From positions 1,054,001 through 1,118,000 of the forward strand of contig CP074390.1 of assembly GCA_022041995.1 (NCBI GenBank): a stretch of 64,000 nucleotides of DNA. Direction: 5' to 3'. The stretch comes from Cupriavidus necator. Lineage in GTDB: Bacteria > Pseudomonadota > Gammaproteobacteria > Burkholderiales > Burkholderiaceae. A program made the position numbers and the translations under genes. Shown here piece by piece: positions 16,147 through 24,742 of this stretch (the stretch's first letter is position 1; each line of letters opens with the position of its first letter). The notes below the pieces were generated by a model. It was not told where the DNA came from, searched no databases, and saw nothing but the letters and a program-made list of their open reading frames with translations.

Positions 16147-16500
16147 ATGGCGCCTCCCCCAACCGTAAGCCCGACCGCAGCACACCTGCCGTCCGAGGTG
16201 CTGGCTAAGAGCACTAAGACCCGTGCACCGGCCGGCTTGCGCGCACCGGAGGAGAACGCCGCGGCATCATCGGCGCAAGCCGTGGATACCTCCGCCGCCA
16301 TCGGCGAACTGGTCGAGACGCTCAAGACCACCTCGATCGGCCTGCGCTTCGAGATCGACGAGACCACGCACCGCATCATCACCAAGGTGATCGACAAGGA
16401 AACCGGCGACCTGATCCGGCAGATGCCCACCGAAGAGGTGATGCGCATCGCCCGCGCCATCGACAAGCTGCAAGGGCTGTTCGTCAGCCAGGTGGCTTGA
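16147..16500 (+). CDS. flaG: FlaG-family flagellar protein
   Basis: 117 residues; GGAG ribosome binding site about eight bases upstream. A variable Ala/Pro-rich N-terminal half is followed by the conserved FlaG domain (LRFEIDETTHRIITKVIDKETGDLIRQMPTEE, about residues 70-105). FlaG proteins influence filament length; the exact mechanism is unsettled. Its place between fliC and fliD is the standard one. Confidence 0.9.
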   Translation: MAPPPTVSPTAAHLPSEVLAKSTKTRAPAGLRAPEENAAASSAQAVDTSAAIGELVETLKTTSIGLRFEIDETTHRIITKVIDKETGDLIRQMPTEEVMRIARAIDKLQGLFVSQVA

Positions 16501-16533
16501 GCCCTGAATATCAGTTGAAGACGAGACAACAAT

Positions 16534-17940
16534 ATGGCAACGATCTCCTCCATCGGCATCGGCTCCAACCTGGACCTGAGCACCCTGCTGGACCAGCTGC
16601 AGAAGGCAGAGCAGGCGCCGCTTGACGCGATCAACACGCAGGCCAAGAGCTACCAGACCAAGCTGTCGGCCTACAGCCAGGTGCAGAGTGTGCTGGACGC
16701 CTACAAGGCCGCCGCGAAGAAGCTGTCTGAAGCCGCCACCTTCGGCGCAGTGAAGGCGAATGTCGGCACGCCGGACGTGATGTCTGCCACCACGGCCGCC
16801 AATGCGGTGCCCGGCAATTACAGCATCACCGTCAGCGCGCTGGCCACCGCGCAGTCGCTGGTCAGCGGCAATGTGGCCGACCAGAAGGCAGCGATCGGCG
16901 GCGGGGAACTGGTCTTCGATTTCGGCGAGGCGCTGGCCACCGGCGGCGCCGCCACCAGCACCAAGAAGGTCACCATCCCCGCAGGCTCGTCGCTCGAAGG
17001 CATGCGCGATGCCATCAACAAGGCCGGCATCGGCGTGACCGCGAGCATCGTCAATGACGGCAGCGCCAGTCCTTATCACCTGGTGCTGACTTCGGACAAG
17101 ACCGGCACGCAGTCCACCATGCGCGTGTCGTCGACCGATGCGGCGCTGAACAATGCGATCGCCTTCGATCCGGCCGCGGCTGCAGGCGTCAACAAGATGG
17201 AACAGAAGGTGCCGCCGGCCAACGCGACGCTGAAGATCAACGGCATCGACGTGGTCAGCCAGAGCAATTCGGTGGTGGATGCCGCCCAGGGCGTGACCAT
17301 GAACCTAGCCAAGACCGGCACCACGTCGCTGGTGGTCACGCGCGACAACGACGCGATCAAGGCTTCGGTCCAGGCTTTTGTCACCGCCTACAACAATATC
17401 CAGAGTACGGCCAAGACGCTGACGGCGTTCGATACCAAGGCCGGCACGTCCTCCGCACTCACTGGTGACGGCACGCTGCGCGCGATCCAGTCCAGCCTGC
17501 GCTCCATGTTCGGCGGCGCCATGGATGACGGCAACGGCGGCAATATCACACTGATCGGCGTTGGCATCTCGTTCAACAAGGACGGCACGATGGCGCTCGA
17601 CGATGCCAAGCTGACCAAGGCGCTGAACAATAACCTCGGCGGCGTCACGGCCATGTTTTCCAGCACCACCGGCAGCGGCGGCATCGGCAAGCAGGCGAGC
17701 GACTATATCGGCAGCCTGACCAAGACGGATGGCGCGCTGAAGTCGGCCCAGGACGGCATCACTAAGACCCTGAAGGACCTGGAGAAGGACTATAGCCGGG
17801 TCCAGGACCGCGTCACCGCCACCATCGATCGCTACAAAGCCCAGTTCACGCAACTGGATCTGATGGTCGCGCAGATGAACCGCACCAGCAGCTATCTGAC
17901 GCAGCAGTTCAACGCGCTGACCAGCAGCACCAAGAAGTAA
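16534..17940 (+). CDS. fliD: Flagellar filament capping protein FliD
   Basis: 468 residues. Forms the cap at the filament tip that folds exported flagellin. N-terminal FliD domain starts with ISSIGIGSNLDLSTLLDQLQKAEQAPL and the C-terminal domain contains VTRDNDAIKASVQAFVTAYNNIQ; the C-terminal helix ends in MNRTSSYLTQQFNAL. The Ala/Thr-rich middle is typical. 33 bp after flaG and 37 bp before fliS, so probably cotranscribed. Confidence 0.95.
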   Translation: MATISSIGIGSNLDLSTLLDQLQKAEQAPLDAINTQAKSYQTKLSAYSQVQSVLDAYKAAAKKLSEAATFGAVKANVGTPDVMSATTAANAVPGNYSITVSALATAQSLVSGNVADQKAAIGGGELVFDFGEALATGGAATSTKKVTIPAGSSLEGMRDAINKAGIGVTASIVNDGSASPYHLVLTSDKTGTQSTMRVSSTDAALNNAIAFDPAAAAGVNKMEQKVPPANATLKINGIDVVSQSNSVVDAAQGVTMNLAKTGTTSLVVTRDNDAIKASVQAFVTAYNNIQSTAKTLTAFDTKAGTSSALTGDGTLRAIQSSLRSMFGGAMDDGNGGNITLIGVGISFNKDGTMALDDAKLTKALNNNLGGVTAMFSSTTGSGGIGKQASDYIGSLTKTDGALKSAQDGITKTLKDLEKDYSRVQDRVTATIDRYKAQFTQLDLMVAQMNRTSSYLTQQFNALTSSTKK

Positions 17941-17977
17941 TCACTCAGCCGCACACCAGAGCCAGAGGAACCCAATC

Positions 17978-18403
17978 ATGTTCGCCCGCGCATCCGCCAA
18001 TGCCTACGCCCAGGTGGGCGTCCAGACCGGCGCCATGAGCGCCAGCCCGCAAAAGCTCATCACGATGCTGTATGACGGCGCCCGCTCGGCCATCGCCAAG
18101 GCCAAGTTCAATCTTGAGGCCGGCGACGTGCCCGCGCGCGGCAACGCCATCTCCAAAGCCATCGACATCATCGACAACGGCCTGCGCGCCGTGCTCGACC
18201 ATGAGGCTGGTGGCGAGATCTCCGCCAACCTCGAATCCCTGTATGAGTACATGGTGCGCCGGCTGATGCTGGCCAACCTGCGCAGCGACGCGGCCCTGCT
18301 GGCCGAGGTCGACACGCTGCTCGAAAGCCTGGCTTCGGCCTGGGCGCAGATCGACGACACGGCCGCGGCCGCGGATCAGCAACCCGCCTTGCAGGACAAC
18401 TGA
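17978..18403 (+). CDS. fliS: Flagellar export chaperone FliS
   Basis: 141 residues. Cytosolic chaperone that binds the flagellin C-terminus and prevents early polymerisation. Family signature ANAYAQVGVQTGAMSASPQKLITMLYDGARSAI at the N-terminus and NLESLYEYMVRRLMLANLRSD in the middle. fliT follows after one base, so the two are translated together. Confidence 0.95.
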   Translation: MFARASANAYAQVGVQTGAMSASPQKLITMLYDGARSAIAKAKFNLEAGDVPARGNAISKAIDIIDNGLRAVLDHEAGGEISANLESLYEYMVRRLMLANLRSDAALLAEVDTLLESLASAWAQIDDTAAAADQQPALQDN

Positions 18404-18404
18404 C

Positions 18405-18746
18405 ATGGCCTCCCTTCCCGAGTTTTCCCCGATCGTGACCTGCTACGAGGAAATCCTCGCGCTGTCCGCACGCATGCACGAGGCCGCCCAGGCAGCTGAC
18501 TGGGACACCGTTGCCGAGCTGCAGCAAGGCTACCTGGCCCATGTAGACCGCCTGCGCCTGATGGACCACGAGGCACCGTTCTCCGATGCGGAACGCATGC
18601 GCCGCTACCAGTTGCTGGACCGCATCCTCACGTACGATGCCCGCATCCGTGACCTGGCCATGCCGCAGCTGAAGAGGCTGGGCGACATGCTGACCAGCTC
18701 GCGCCGCCAGATCGAACTGTCCGTCGCCTACGGCGCAACGGCCTGA
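18405..18746 (+). CDS. fliT: Flagellar protein FliT-like export chaperone
   Basis: 113 residues, all-helical FliT-type protein (YEEILALSARMHEAAQAADW near the start, a second helix with DAERMRRYQLLDRILTYDARIR). FliT proteins chaperone the FliD cap and in enterics restrain FlhDC; only the chaperone role is safe to assume here. Sequence conservation in this family is low, so identity rests partly on its position directly after fliS. Confidence 0.85.
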   Translation: MASLPEFSPIVTCYEEILALSARMHEAAQAADWDTVAELQQGYLAHVDRLRLMDHEAPFSDAERMRRYQLLDRILTYDARIRDLAMPQLKRLGDMLTSSRRQIELSVAYGATA

Positions 18747-18816
18747 CGCAGCCTGAGCGCTGCGCAACTTCCCGCGGCGGGCCGGCAAGCCCAACGCCTG
18801 CATTCACGCGACCCGT

Positions 18817-20121
18817 ATGACCGGCATCCATCTGCCTCCAGGCCTGGCACCCGGTCAGGCCCCGGACCCGCAATCCCTGCGCACGGCACTTGCCATCGAC
18901 AAGATGGCGGCGCTGCAGCCCGTGCCCGAGGCCACGGAGTCGAATGTCCAGAACTCCACTGGCCAGGCGATCCGCCAAAGCCCGCTCGCGACCGGTCCCA
19001 ACGCCGTGGCCGGTCAGGCCACGCTGCTGCCAGGCGCCTCGACACAGGAATCGCTGAGTGCGGCCGCGCGGGCCATCCTGACGGTGATGGACGGTACCGA
19101 GGCGCTGCCGGTGCGCGGCGCCGGCCCGCTGCTTGCCGCGGCGCCCACGACAGCTTCCGCGCAGGCCACTGCAGCGGCCCTTGCCAACACGGTCGGCCAG
19201 AGCGGCCTGTTCTACGAATCGCACCTGGCGCAATGGGTTGCCGGCGCGCGCGGGCTGTCCGACATCCGTCAGGAACCGCAGGCACAAGTCCCGGCACCGG
19301 CCGGATCGACCCCAGGTGGCGCTGCCCAGGCCGCGGCAACGCTGCCGTCTGCGCTGCTGACCTATGCCGGCGGTGCGGCAGCGGCAGAGCCGGCGCGGCC
19401 CTCGGCGCCGCCGCTGCTTCCGGCCTCGCAGGTGCTGGCTGAAGCGCTGGCTTCGGCCGGCAATCCGCGCGTGGCCCACAGCCATGCGGCGGCGGAACAG
19501 GCGTTGCGGCAAGGCACCGCTACCACGGCGGCCTACAGCCGTGAAGCTGCCGAACCCGGCACCCAGCGCCAGTCCGCCGCGGCGCTGGCCACGCAGGCCT
19601 ACCAGAGCACCGCGGAGGCTGGCGCGCCGGACAGTCTCGCCCCCTACGCAGCGCGCGGCCCCGCAGGTCTTCCGGATACCGCCTCGGCAGAAACCATCCG
19701 GCAGGCCGCGGCAGCCGGCCCGGCCATCCATCCGGCAACCGAAGGCGTGGTCCGCCAGCAGCTGGAATTGCTCGCCACGCAGCAGTTTCGCTTTGCCGGC
19801 GAGGCGTGGCCCGGCGTGCCGATGGAGTGGGAGCTGCTACGCCCCGATGCGGATGGCGCCGCGCAGGCCCATGACGACAGCGCCCGGCCATGGTCCAGCC
19901 GGGTGCGGCTGCACTTGCCGAGCCTTGGCATTGTCGAAGCGGTGCTGACACTGGGGCCGGCAGGGCTCGACGCCCGCGTGGCAACGCCCGAGACCGATGT
20001 CGCGGCGCGTTTCATCGCGGCACGGCCGCTGCTGCGCAACCAGCTGGAGGCGCAGGGCATCGTGCTGCAGCGCCTGAGCGTGCAGACCCAGGACCACATG
20101 ACCGAAGGAGAGGCGCGATGA
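18817..20121 (+). CDS. FliK-type C-terminal-domain protein of the fliDST operon
   Basis: 434 residues: a long disordered Ala/Pro/Gln-rich region to about residue 310, then a domain resembling the FliK hook-length-control C-terminus (VRQQLELLATQQFRFAGEAW, WSSRVRLHLPSLGIVEAVLTL, LRNQLEAQGIVLQRLSV). A separate classical fliK ends the fliFGHIJK operon at 28 kb, so this is a second FliK-like protein. It overlaps the next gene, which resembles the FlhB C-terminus, by 4 bp (ATGA). Since FliK acts by contacting the FlhB C-terminal domain, the pair may form a parallel or auxiliary export switch; this is inference. Confidence 0.75.
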   Translation: MTGIHLPPGLAPGQAPDPQSLRTALAIDKMAALQPVPEATESNVQNSTGQAIRQSPLATGPNAVAGQATLLPGASTQESLSAAARAILTVMDGTEALPVRGAGPLLAAAPTTASAQATAAALANTVGQSGLFYESHLAQWVAGARGLSDIRQEPQAQVPAPAGSTPGGAAQAAATLPSALLTYAGGAAAAEPARPSAPPLLPASQVLAEALASAGNPRVAHSHAAAEQALRQGTATTAAYSREAAEPGTQRQSAAALATQAYQSTAEAGAPDSLAPYAARGPAGLPDTASAETIRQAAAAGPAIHPATEGVVRQQLELLATQQFRFAGEAWPGVPMEWELLRPDADGAAQAHDDSARPWSSRVRLHLPSLGIVEAVLTLGPAGLDARVATPETDVAARFIAARPLLRNQLEAQGIVLQRLSVQTQDHMTEGEAR

Positions 20122-20411
20122 GCGAAGCGGCGCAAGACCGCGGCGCGGCGATCGCGCTGTCCTACCAGCACAGCGACAAGGCCCCGCGCGTGCTCGCCAA
20201 GGGCTATGGCGTGGTGGCCGAAGCCATCATCGCCCGCGCGCGCGAAGCGGGCGTCTATATCCACGATTCGCCCACCCTGGTGAACCTGCTGATGCAGGTC
20301 GACCTGGACAGCCACGTGCCGCCGCAGCTCTATGTGGCCGTGGCCGAACTGCTGGCGTGGATCTACCACCTTGAAGCGGGCATGGACGCAGGCGCTGAAG
20401 CACAGGCCTGA
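20118..20411 (+). CDS. FlhB C-terminal-domain-like protein (FhlB / EscU-type export switch)
   Basis: 97 residues from ATG 20118, overlapping the previous stop. It matches only the cytoplasmic C-terminal domain of FlhB after the cleavage site: APRVLAKGYGVVAEAIIARAREAGVYIHDSPTL, VPPQLYVAVAELLAWIYHL. The four transmembrane helices and the autocleaving NPTH motif are absent (SYQHSDKAP precedes the conserved part). Such stand-alone homologues occur in many flagellated bacteria and can partly replace the cleaved fragment of FlhB in some. A 14-bp terminator follows 22 bp downstream. Confidence 0.8.
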   Translation: MSEAAQDRGAAIALSYQHSDKAPRVLAKGYGVVAEAIIARAREAGVYIHDSPTLVNLLMQVDLDSHVPPQLYVAVAELLAWIYHLEAGMDAGAEAQA

Positions 20412-20432
20412 CCCGGCAGGCTTCCCGACGAC

Positions 20433-20471
20433 AAAGAGCCCCTGGCCGCTTGCGCGCGCCAGGGGCTCTTT
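20433..20471. terminator. Bidirectional terminator between convergent flagellar operons
   Basis: Perfect 14-bp inverted repeat AAAGAGCCCCTGGC (20433-20446) and GCCAGGGGCTCTTT (20458-20471). Short T or A tracts on both sides let it end both the fliD-side operon and fliE. Confidence 0.9.
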
Positions 20472-20493
20472 GCTTTCGGGGCAGGCGCTGGCC

Positions 20494-20817
20494 TTACACC
20501 GCCATATTCATCATTTCCTGGTAAGCCGCCACCAGCCGGTTCCGCACCTGCACGCCGGTCTGGAACGACACATTGGCCTTTTGCAGGTCGATCATCACGT
20601 CATTGAGCGCCACGCCGGGCTTGCCCAGTTCGAACGCCTCGGCCTGGCCGTAGGCGCGTTCCTGCGCGGCGTTGATGCGGCCCAGCGAGCGCTGCAGTTC
20701 GCCGGCAAAGCCGCCGCCGACCGGCGCGGAGGACTGGCTGGCACTGTTGCCCGAGGCAACCTGGGACATCCCGCGCAGTTGCTGCAGCATGCCCTCGATG
20801 GAAGAGATAGTGGTCAT
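20494..20817 (-). CDS. fliE: Flagellar hook-basal body complex protein FliE
   Basis: 107 residues from ATG 20817 (MTTISSIEGML); a reading from 20841 is in frame but less likely. FliE links the MS ring to the rod. The conserved C-terminal helix is present: VALNDVMIDLQKANVSFQTGVQVRNRLVAAYQEMMNMAV. Divergent from fliF, an arrangement common in betaproteobacteria. Confidence 0.95.
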   Translation of the reverse strand: MTTISSIEGMLQQLRGMSQVASGNSASQSSAPVGGGFAGELQRSLGRINAAQERAYGQAEAFELGKPGVALNDVMIDLQKANVSFQTGVQVRNRLVAAYQEMMNMAV

Positions 20818-21225
20818 TTGGCTCGTCGTATGCCGGTCCACCGGCAGAGTTCGTCTTGTGGCGCGCCCCTTGCATCACATAACGGCCTGCCGGGCAGGCG
20901 GGCCTCAGGCGGTTCGCACCCAGTTTCAGCCCCCGCAGAGTACCCGCCGCCTGCGGCCTCCCATGGGCCGAAATCGGACAAAAAACCGCGTCTGTTCGCC
21001 GGATTGTCGCGCTCAAGTCTGGCCGATCATTGCCACCGTGCCGGAAGAGCGCGGGCTGTCGTCCCGTGCTGGCTCCGGAAACCACCAGACAACCATCGAT
21101 TCGGGAGTACGCGTGTTTTCTCTGCAGCGTAATGTGAGCCGGGCCGTGAGCCGCGCCGACGACCAAGGCGGTCAGCATCGCCCGTGCCGTCGCGAGCATC
21201 GCAGCGCCGGATCCGGAGCACGCGC
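20818..21225. other. fliE-fliF divergent intergenic region
   Basis: About 408 bp that should hold the promoters of both basal-body operons. I looked for sigma-54 (GG-N10-GC) and sigma-28 elements. The nearest candidate, TCTGGCCGATCATTGCC around 21020-21036, has wrong spacing for sigma-54 and lacks a -35 element for sigma-28. No confident promoter is called. Confidence 0.4.
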
Positions 21226-22929
21226 ATGACCGCGGCCGTGGCACTGCCCGGGCGCCCGGCAGAAGTGATCGAGCGCCTGAAGGCCAACCCGAAGCTGCCG
21301 CTGATGCTGGCCGGCGCAGCCCTGGCCGCGGCCATCGCCGTGGGCGTGCTGTGGTCGCGCAGCCCGGACTACAAGGTGCTGTACAGCAACCTGTCCGAAC
21401 GCGACGGCGGCGCGGTGCTGCAGTCGCTGCAGCAGATGAACGTGCCGTACAAGTTCGCCGAAGGCGGCGGTGCGGTGATGGTGCCGGCCGAGAAGGTCCA
21501 CGAAATCCGCCTGCGCCTGGCATCGCAGGGCCTGCCCAAGAGCGGCACGGCCGGCATGGAGCTGATGGACAACCAGAAGTTCGGCATCAGCCAGTTTGCC
21601 GAGCAGGTCAACTACCAGCGCGGGCTGGAAGGCGAGCTGGCGCGCTCGATCGAATCCATTGCCGCGGTGCAGTCCGCCCGCGTGCACCTGGCCATCCCCA
21701 AGCCGACGCTGTTCGTGCGCGAGCGCCAGAAGCCGACCGCGTCGATCGTGCTGCAGCTGTACCCGGGCCGCGCCATCGATGAAGGCCAGGTCGCGGCGAT
21801 CAGCCACCTGGTGTCGTCCAGCGTGCCGGAACTGACGCCCAAGTCGATCTCGATCGTCGACCAGCACGGCAACCTGCTATCGAACACGGCCAACGAGCGC
21901 ATGCTCGACGCCACCCAGCTCAAGTATGTCCAGGCGCTGGAGCAGAATTACCTGAAGCGCATCGAAGCGATCCTGACGCCGATCGTCGGCAAGGATAACG
22001 TGCGCGCGCAGGTGACCGCCGACGTGGACTTCTCCGTCGTCGAGCACACCGACGAGAGCTACAAGCCTAACCAGGACCCGACCCGCTCGGCCATCCGCAG
22101 CCAGCAGACCAGCGAATCGACCCAGCAGGGTGCCACGCCGCCGGGCGGCGTACCCGGGGCGCTGTCGAACCAGCCGCCGGCCGCCGCCGCCGCGCCCGTG
22201 ACCACGCCGCAGACGCCGCGTGCGGGCCAGGCGCCGGGACAGGCCGGCGCTCCGGCTGCCGGGCAGGCGGGACAGGGGGCTCAGGGTGCCACGTCCGCGG
22301 CCTCCAGCGGCCCCAGCAGCAATCGCCGCGACTCCACCGTCAACTACGAGCTGGACCGCTCCGTGCGCCACGTGCAGCAGGCACCGGGCGGCGTGCGCCG
22401 CCTGTCGGTGGCGGTGGTGGTCAACTACCGCCAGCAGGCCGATGCCAAGGGCAAGCTCGTTGCTGAAGCGCTGCCGCCGGCACTGCTGGCGCAGATCCAG
22501 AACCTGACCAAGGAAGCGATGGGGTTCTCGGCCGACCGCGGCGACTCCATCAACGTGGTCAACAGCCCCTTCACCGCCGAGCGCGAGAAGGCCGCGCCCG
22601 AGGTGCCGCTGTGGAAGCAGCCCGACATGATTGAGCTGGGCAAGACCCTTGCGGGCTACCTGCTGCTGGCACTGCTGGCGCTGTTCGCGTGGTTCAGGGT
22701 GGCGCGCCCGATCCTGCGCCGCTATACCACCCCGCCGCTGCCGGCGCCGGAAGCCAGGGACGAGACCGAGGCCGTGCTGCTGCCGCCGGACGAGCCCGCC
22801 AACCCGGAAATCCTGCGGCTTGCCGCCAAGTATGAAGGCGACCTCGCGCTGGTGCGCGACGCCGCACAGCGCGACCCGCGCCTGGTCGCCAGCGTGATCA
22901 AGAACTGGATTGCCAATGACAACCGCTAA
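21226..22929 (+). CDS. fliF: Flagellar MS-ring protein FliF
   Basis: 567 residues; ATG 21226 with CCGGAG seven bases upstream. Inner-membrane protein that forms the MS ring. First membrane segment LPLMLAGAALAAAIAVGVLW near residue 30 and second GYLLLALLALFAWF near 480. YscJ/FliF domain with FQ-type motifs (DNQKFGISQFAEQVNYQRGLEGELARSI) and the FliF C-terminal region; the last 30 residues (AAQRDPRLVASVIKNWI) bind FliG. The Gln/Gly/Ala/Pro-rich linker around 300-380 is longer than usual. Its end overlaps fliG by 14 bp. Confidence 0.97.
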   Translation: MTAAVALPGRPAEVIERLKANPKLPLMLAGAALAAAIAVGVLWSRSPDYKVLYSNLSERDGGAVLQSLQQMNVPYKFAEGGGAVMVPAEKVHEIRLRLASQGLPKSGTAGMELMDNQKFGISQFAEQVNYQRGLEGELARSIESIAAVQSARVHLAIPKPTLFVRERQKPTASIVLQLYPGRAIDEGQVAAISHLVSSSVPELTPKSISIVDQHGNLLSNTANERMLDATQLKYVQALEQNYLKRIEAILTPIVGKDNVRAQVTADVDFSVVEHTDESYKPNQDPTRSAIRSQQTSESTQQGATPPGGVPGALSNQPPAAAAAPVTTPQTPRAGQAPGQAGAPAAGQAGQGAQGATSAASSGPSSNRRDSTVNYELDRSVRHVQQAPGGVRRLSVAVVVNYRQQADAKGKLVAEALPPALLAQIQNLTKEAMGFSADRGDSINVVNSPFTAEREKAAPEVPLWKQPDMIELGKTLAGYLLLALLALFAWFRVARPILRRYTTPPLPAPEARDETEAVLLPPDEPANPEILRLAAKYEGDLALVRDAAQRDPRLVASVIKNWIANDNR

Positions 22930-23938
22930 GGGCATCTCCAAGGAGATCTCGGCCAGTGGCCTGCAAAAGAGCGCCGTCCTGATGATGGCGATCGGCGAGG
23001 ATGCCGCGGCCGAGGTCTTCAAGCACCTGTCGCAGCGCGAAGTGCAGGAGCTGGGCTCGGCCATGGCCACGCTCAGCTCGGTCACCCGCGAGGAAATGGC
23101 CGAGGTGCTGGGCGAGTTCCGCTCCGAGACCGAGCAGTACCTGGCACTGAACGTCGATTCCAACGCCTTTATCCGCAGCGTGCTGAACAAGGCGCTGGGC
23201 GAGGAACGCGCCCAGTCGGTGATCGAGGACATCCTGGAGTCGCGCGATCCGGGCGGCGGCATCGATTCACTGAACTGGATGGACGCCACGGCCATTGCCG
23301 AGCTGATCCGCGACGAGCATCCGCAGATCATTGCCACCATCCTGATCCACCTGGACCGCCAGAAGTCCTCCGAGGTGCTGGCGCTGTTCACCGACCGCCT
23401 GCGCAACGACGTGATCCTGCGCATCGCCACCTTCGGCGGCGTGCAGCCGGGCGCGCTGCAGGAACTGACCGACGTGCTGACCAAGCTGCTGGCGGGCCAG
23501 AGCCTGAAGCGCAGCCGCATGGGCGGCGTGCGCACCGCGGCCGAAATCATCAACCTGATGAGCACCGCGCACGAAGAGGCCGTCATCGACGGCGTGCGCC
23601 TGCATGACGGCGACCTGGCACAGAAGATCATCGACGAGATGTTCCTGTTCGAGAACCTGCTGGAGGTCGACGACCGCGGCATCCAGCGCGTGCTCAAGGA
23701 AGTCGCCACCGAGTCGCTGATCGTCGCGCTCAAGGGCGCGCCGCAGGAACTGCGCGACAAGTTCATCCGCAATATGTCCACCCGCGCCGGCGAGATGCTG
23801 CGCGAGGACCTGGACGCGCTGGGCCCGGTGCGCGTGTCGCAGGTCGAGGCCGAGCAGAAGGCCATCCTGCAGGTGGTAAGGCGCCTGGCGGATGCGGGCG
23901 AAGTGCAGATCGGCGGAGGCGACGATGCCTATGTCTGA
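22916..23938 (+). CDS. fliG: Flagellar motor switch protein FliG
   Basis: 340 residues from ATG 22916, inside the end of fliF. Rotor component that carries torque and binds FliF and FliM. N-terminal FliF-binding domain (LQKSAVLMMAIGEDAAAEVFKHL), middle domain with DEHPQIIATILIHL (the EHPQ motif that contacts FliM) and a C-terminal torque helix with the charged pattern MSTRAGEMLREDLDALGPVR. Intact. Confidence 0.97.
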   Translation: MTTAKGISKEISASGLQKSAVLMMAIGEDAAAEVFKHLSQREVQELGSAMATLSSVTREEMAEVLGEFRSETEQYLALNVDSNAFIRSVLNKALGEERAQSVIEDILESRDPGGGIDSLNWMDATAIAELIRDEHPQIIATILIHLDRQKSSEVLALFTDRLRNDVILRIATFGGVQPGALQELTDVLTKLLAGQSLKRSRMGGVRTAAEIINLMSTAHEEAVIDGVRLHDGDLAQKIIDEMFLFENLLEVDDRGIQRVLKEVATESLIVALKGAPQELRDKFIRNMSTRAGEMLREDLDALGPVRVSQVEAEQKAILQVVRRLADAGEVQIGGGDDAYV

Positions 23939-24742
23939 GGCAAACCCTGAGCGCGGCCAGGCCGCACGCCGCGGGCCGCGCGGCGACCCGCTCTCTTCCC
24001 TTGCCGGCAACAGCACGGCCGCCGAGCCTGGCGGCTTTGCGCCGTTCGAGCCCCCGCGCCGCGCGCGTGGCGGCGCAGCCGGCTGGCAGCGCTGGCAGAT
24101 GGGCTCGCTCGATCCCCGGGGACCGAGCCGCCCGCAGCCCTGGCGGCCATGCCTTCCGAACCGGCACCGCCGCCGATCGATTTCGAGGCGCTCGACGCGA
24201 TGCGAGAAGGCGCGCGCAAGGAAGGCTATGCCCAGGGCTACACCCAGGGGCAGACCCAGGGCTACGGCGACGGCCACCGCGAAGGTTACGCCCGCGGCCT
24301 GGAAGCCGCACGCAACGAGGCCACGCAGCTGCAGGCGCTGGCCACCAACTTCCGCGGTGCGCTCGGCGGCGTGGACGACCAGGTCGCGCGCGCGCTGGTG
24401 TCGCTGGCGCTGGACGTGGCGCGCCAGCTGGTGCGCTCTGCCCTGGCGGACGACCCCGCGCTGCTGCTGCCGGCCGTGCGCGAGCTGCTGACCAGCGAAC
24501 CCGCGCTGTGCGGATCGCCCAGCCTGCTGCTGCATCCCGACGACGTGGCGCTGGTGGAAACCCACCTGCATGGCGAACTGGCGGCCGCCGGCTGGACCGT
24601 GCGCGCCGATCCGTCGGTGGCGCGCGGGGGCTGCATCGCCAGCGCCGCCAGCGGCGAGCGCGACGCCACGCTGCCCACGCGCTGGACCCGTGTGGTCAAG
24701 GCACTGGGCCGCGACGATCCATGGGAGCCGCCGCATGCCTGA
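23925..24742 (+). CDS. fliH: Flagellar assembly protein FliH, frameshifted in this sequence
   Basis: FliH is the ATPase-regulating stator that brings FliI to the export gate. The start ATG 23925 overlaps fliG and has GGAGG five bases upstream. The first frame gives the typical N-terminus (AAGWQRWQMGSLDP). From about 24118 the protein continues in another frame (PGTEPPAALAAMPSEPAPPP, then GxxxG-like repeats KEGYAQGYTQGQTQGYGDGHREGY and the conserved C-terminal domain VARALVSLALDVARQLV). One extra C or G in the CCCCGGGG run at 24114-24121 joins them into 272 residues, the normal size. Without it only a piece from ATG 24149, which lacks a ribosome binding site, could be made. Confidence 0.85.

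Noticed and set aside
21020..21036. Sigma-54 or sigma-28 promoter at TCTGGCCGATCATTGCC before fliF
   Set aside because: Nine instead of ten bases between GG and GC, and no TAAA at the sigma-28 distance.
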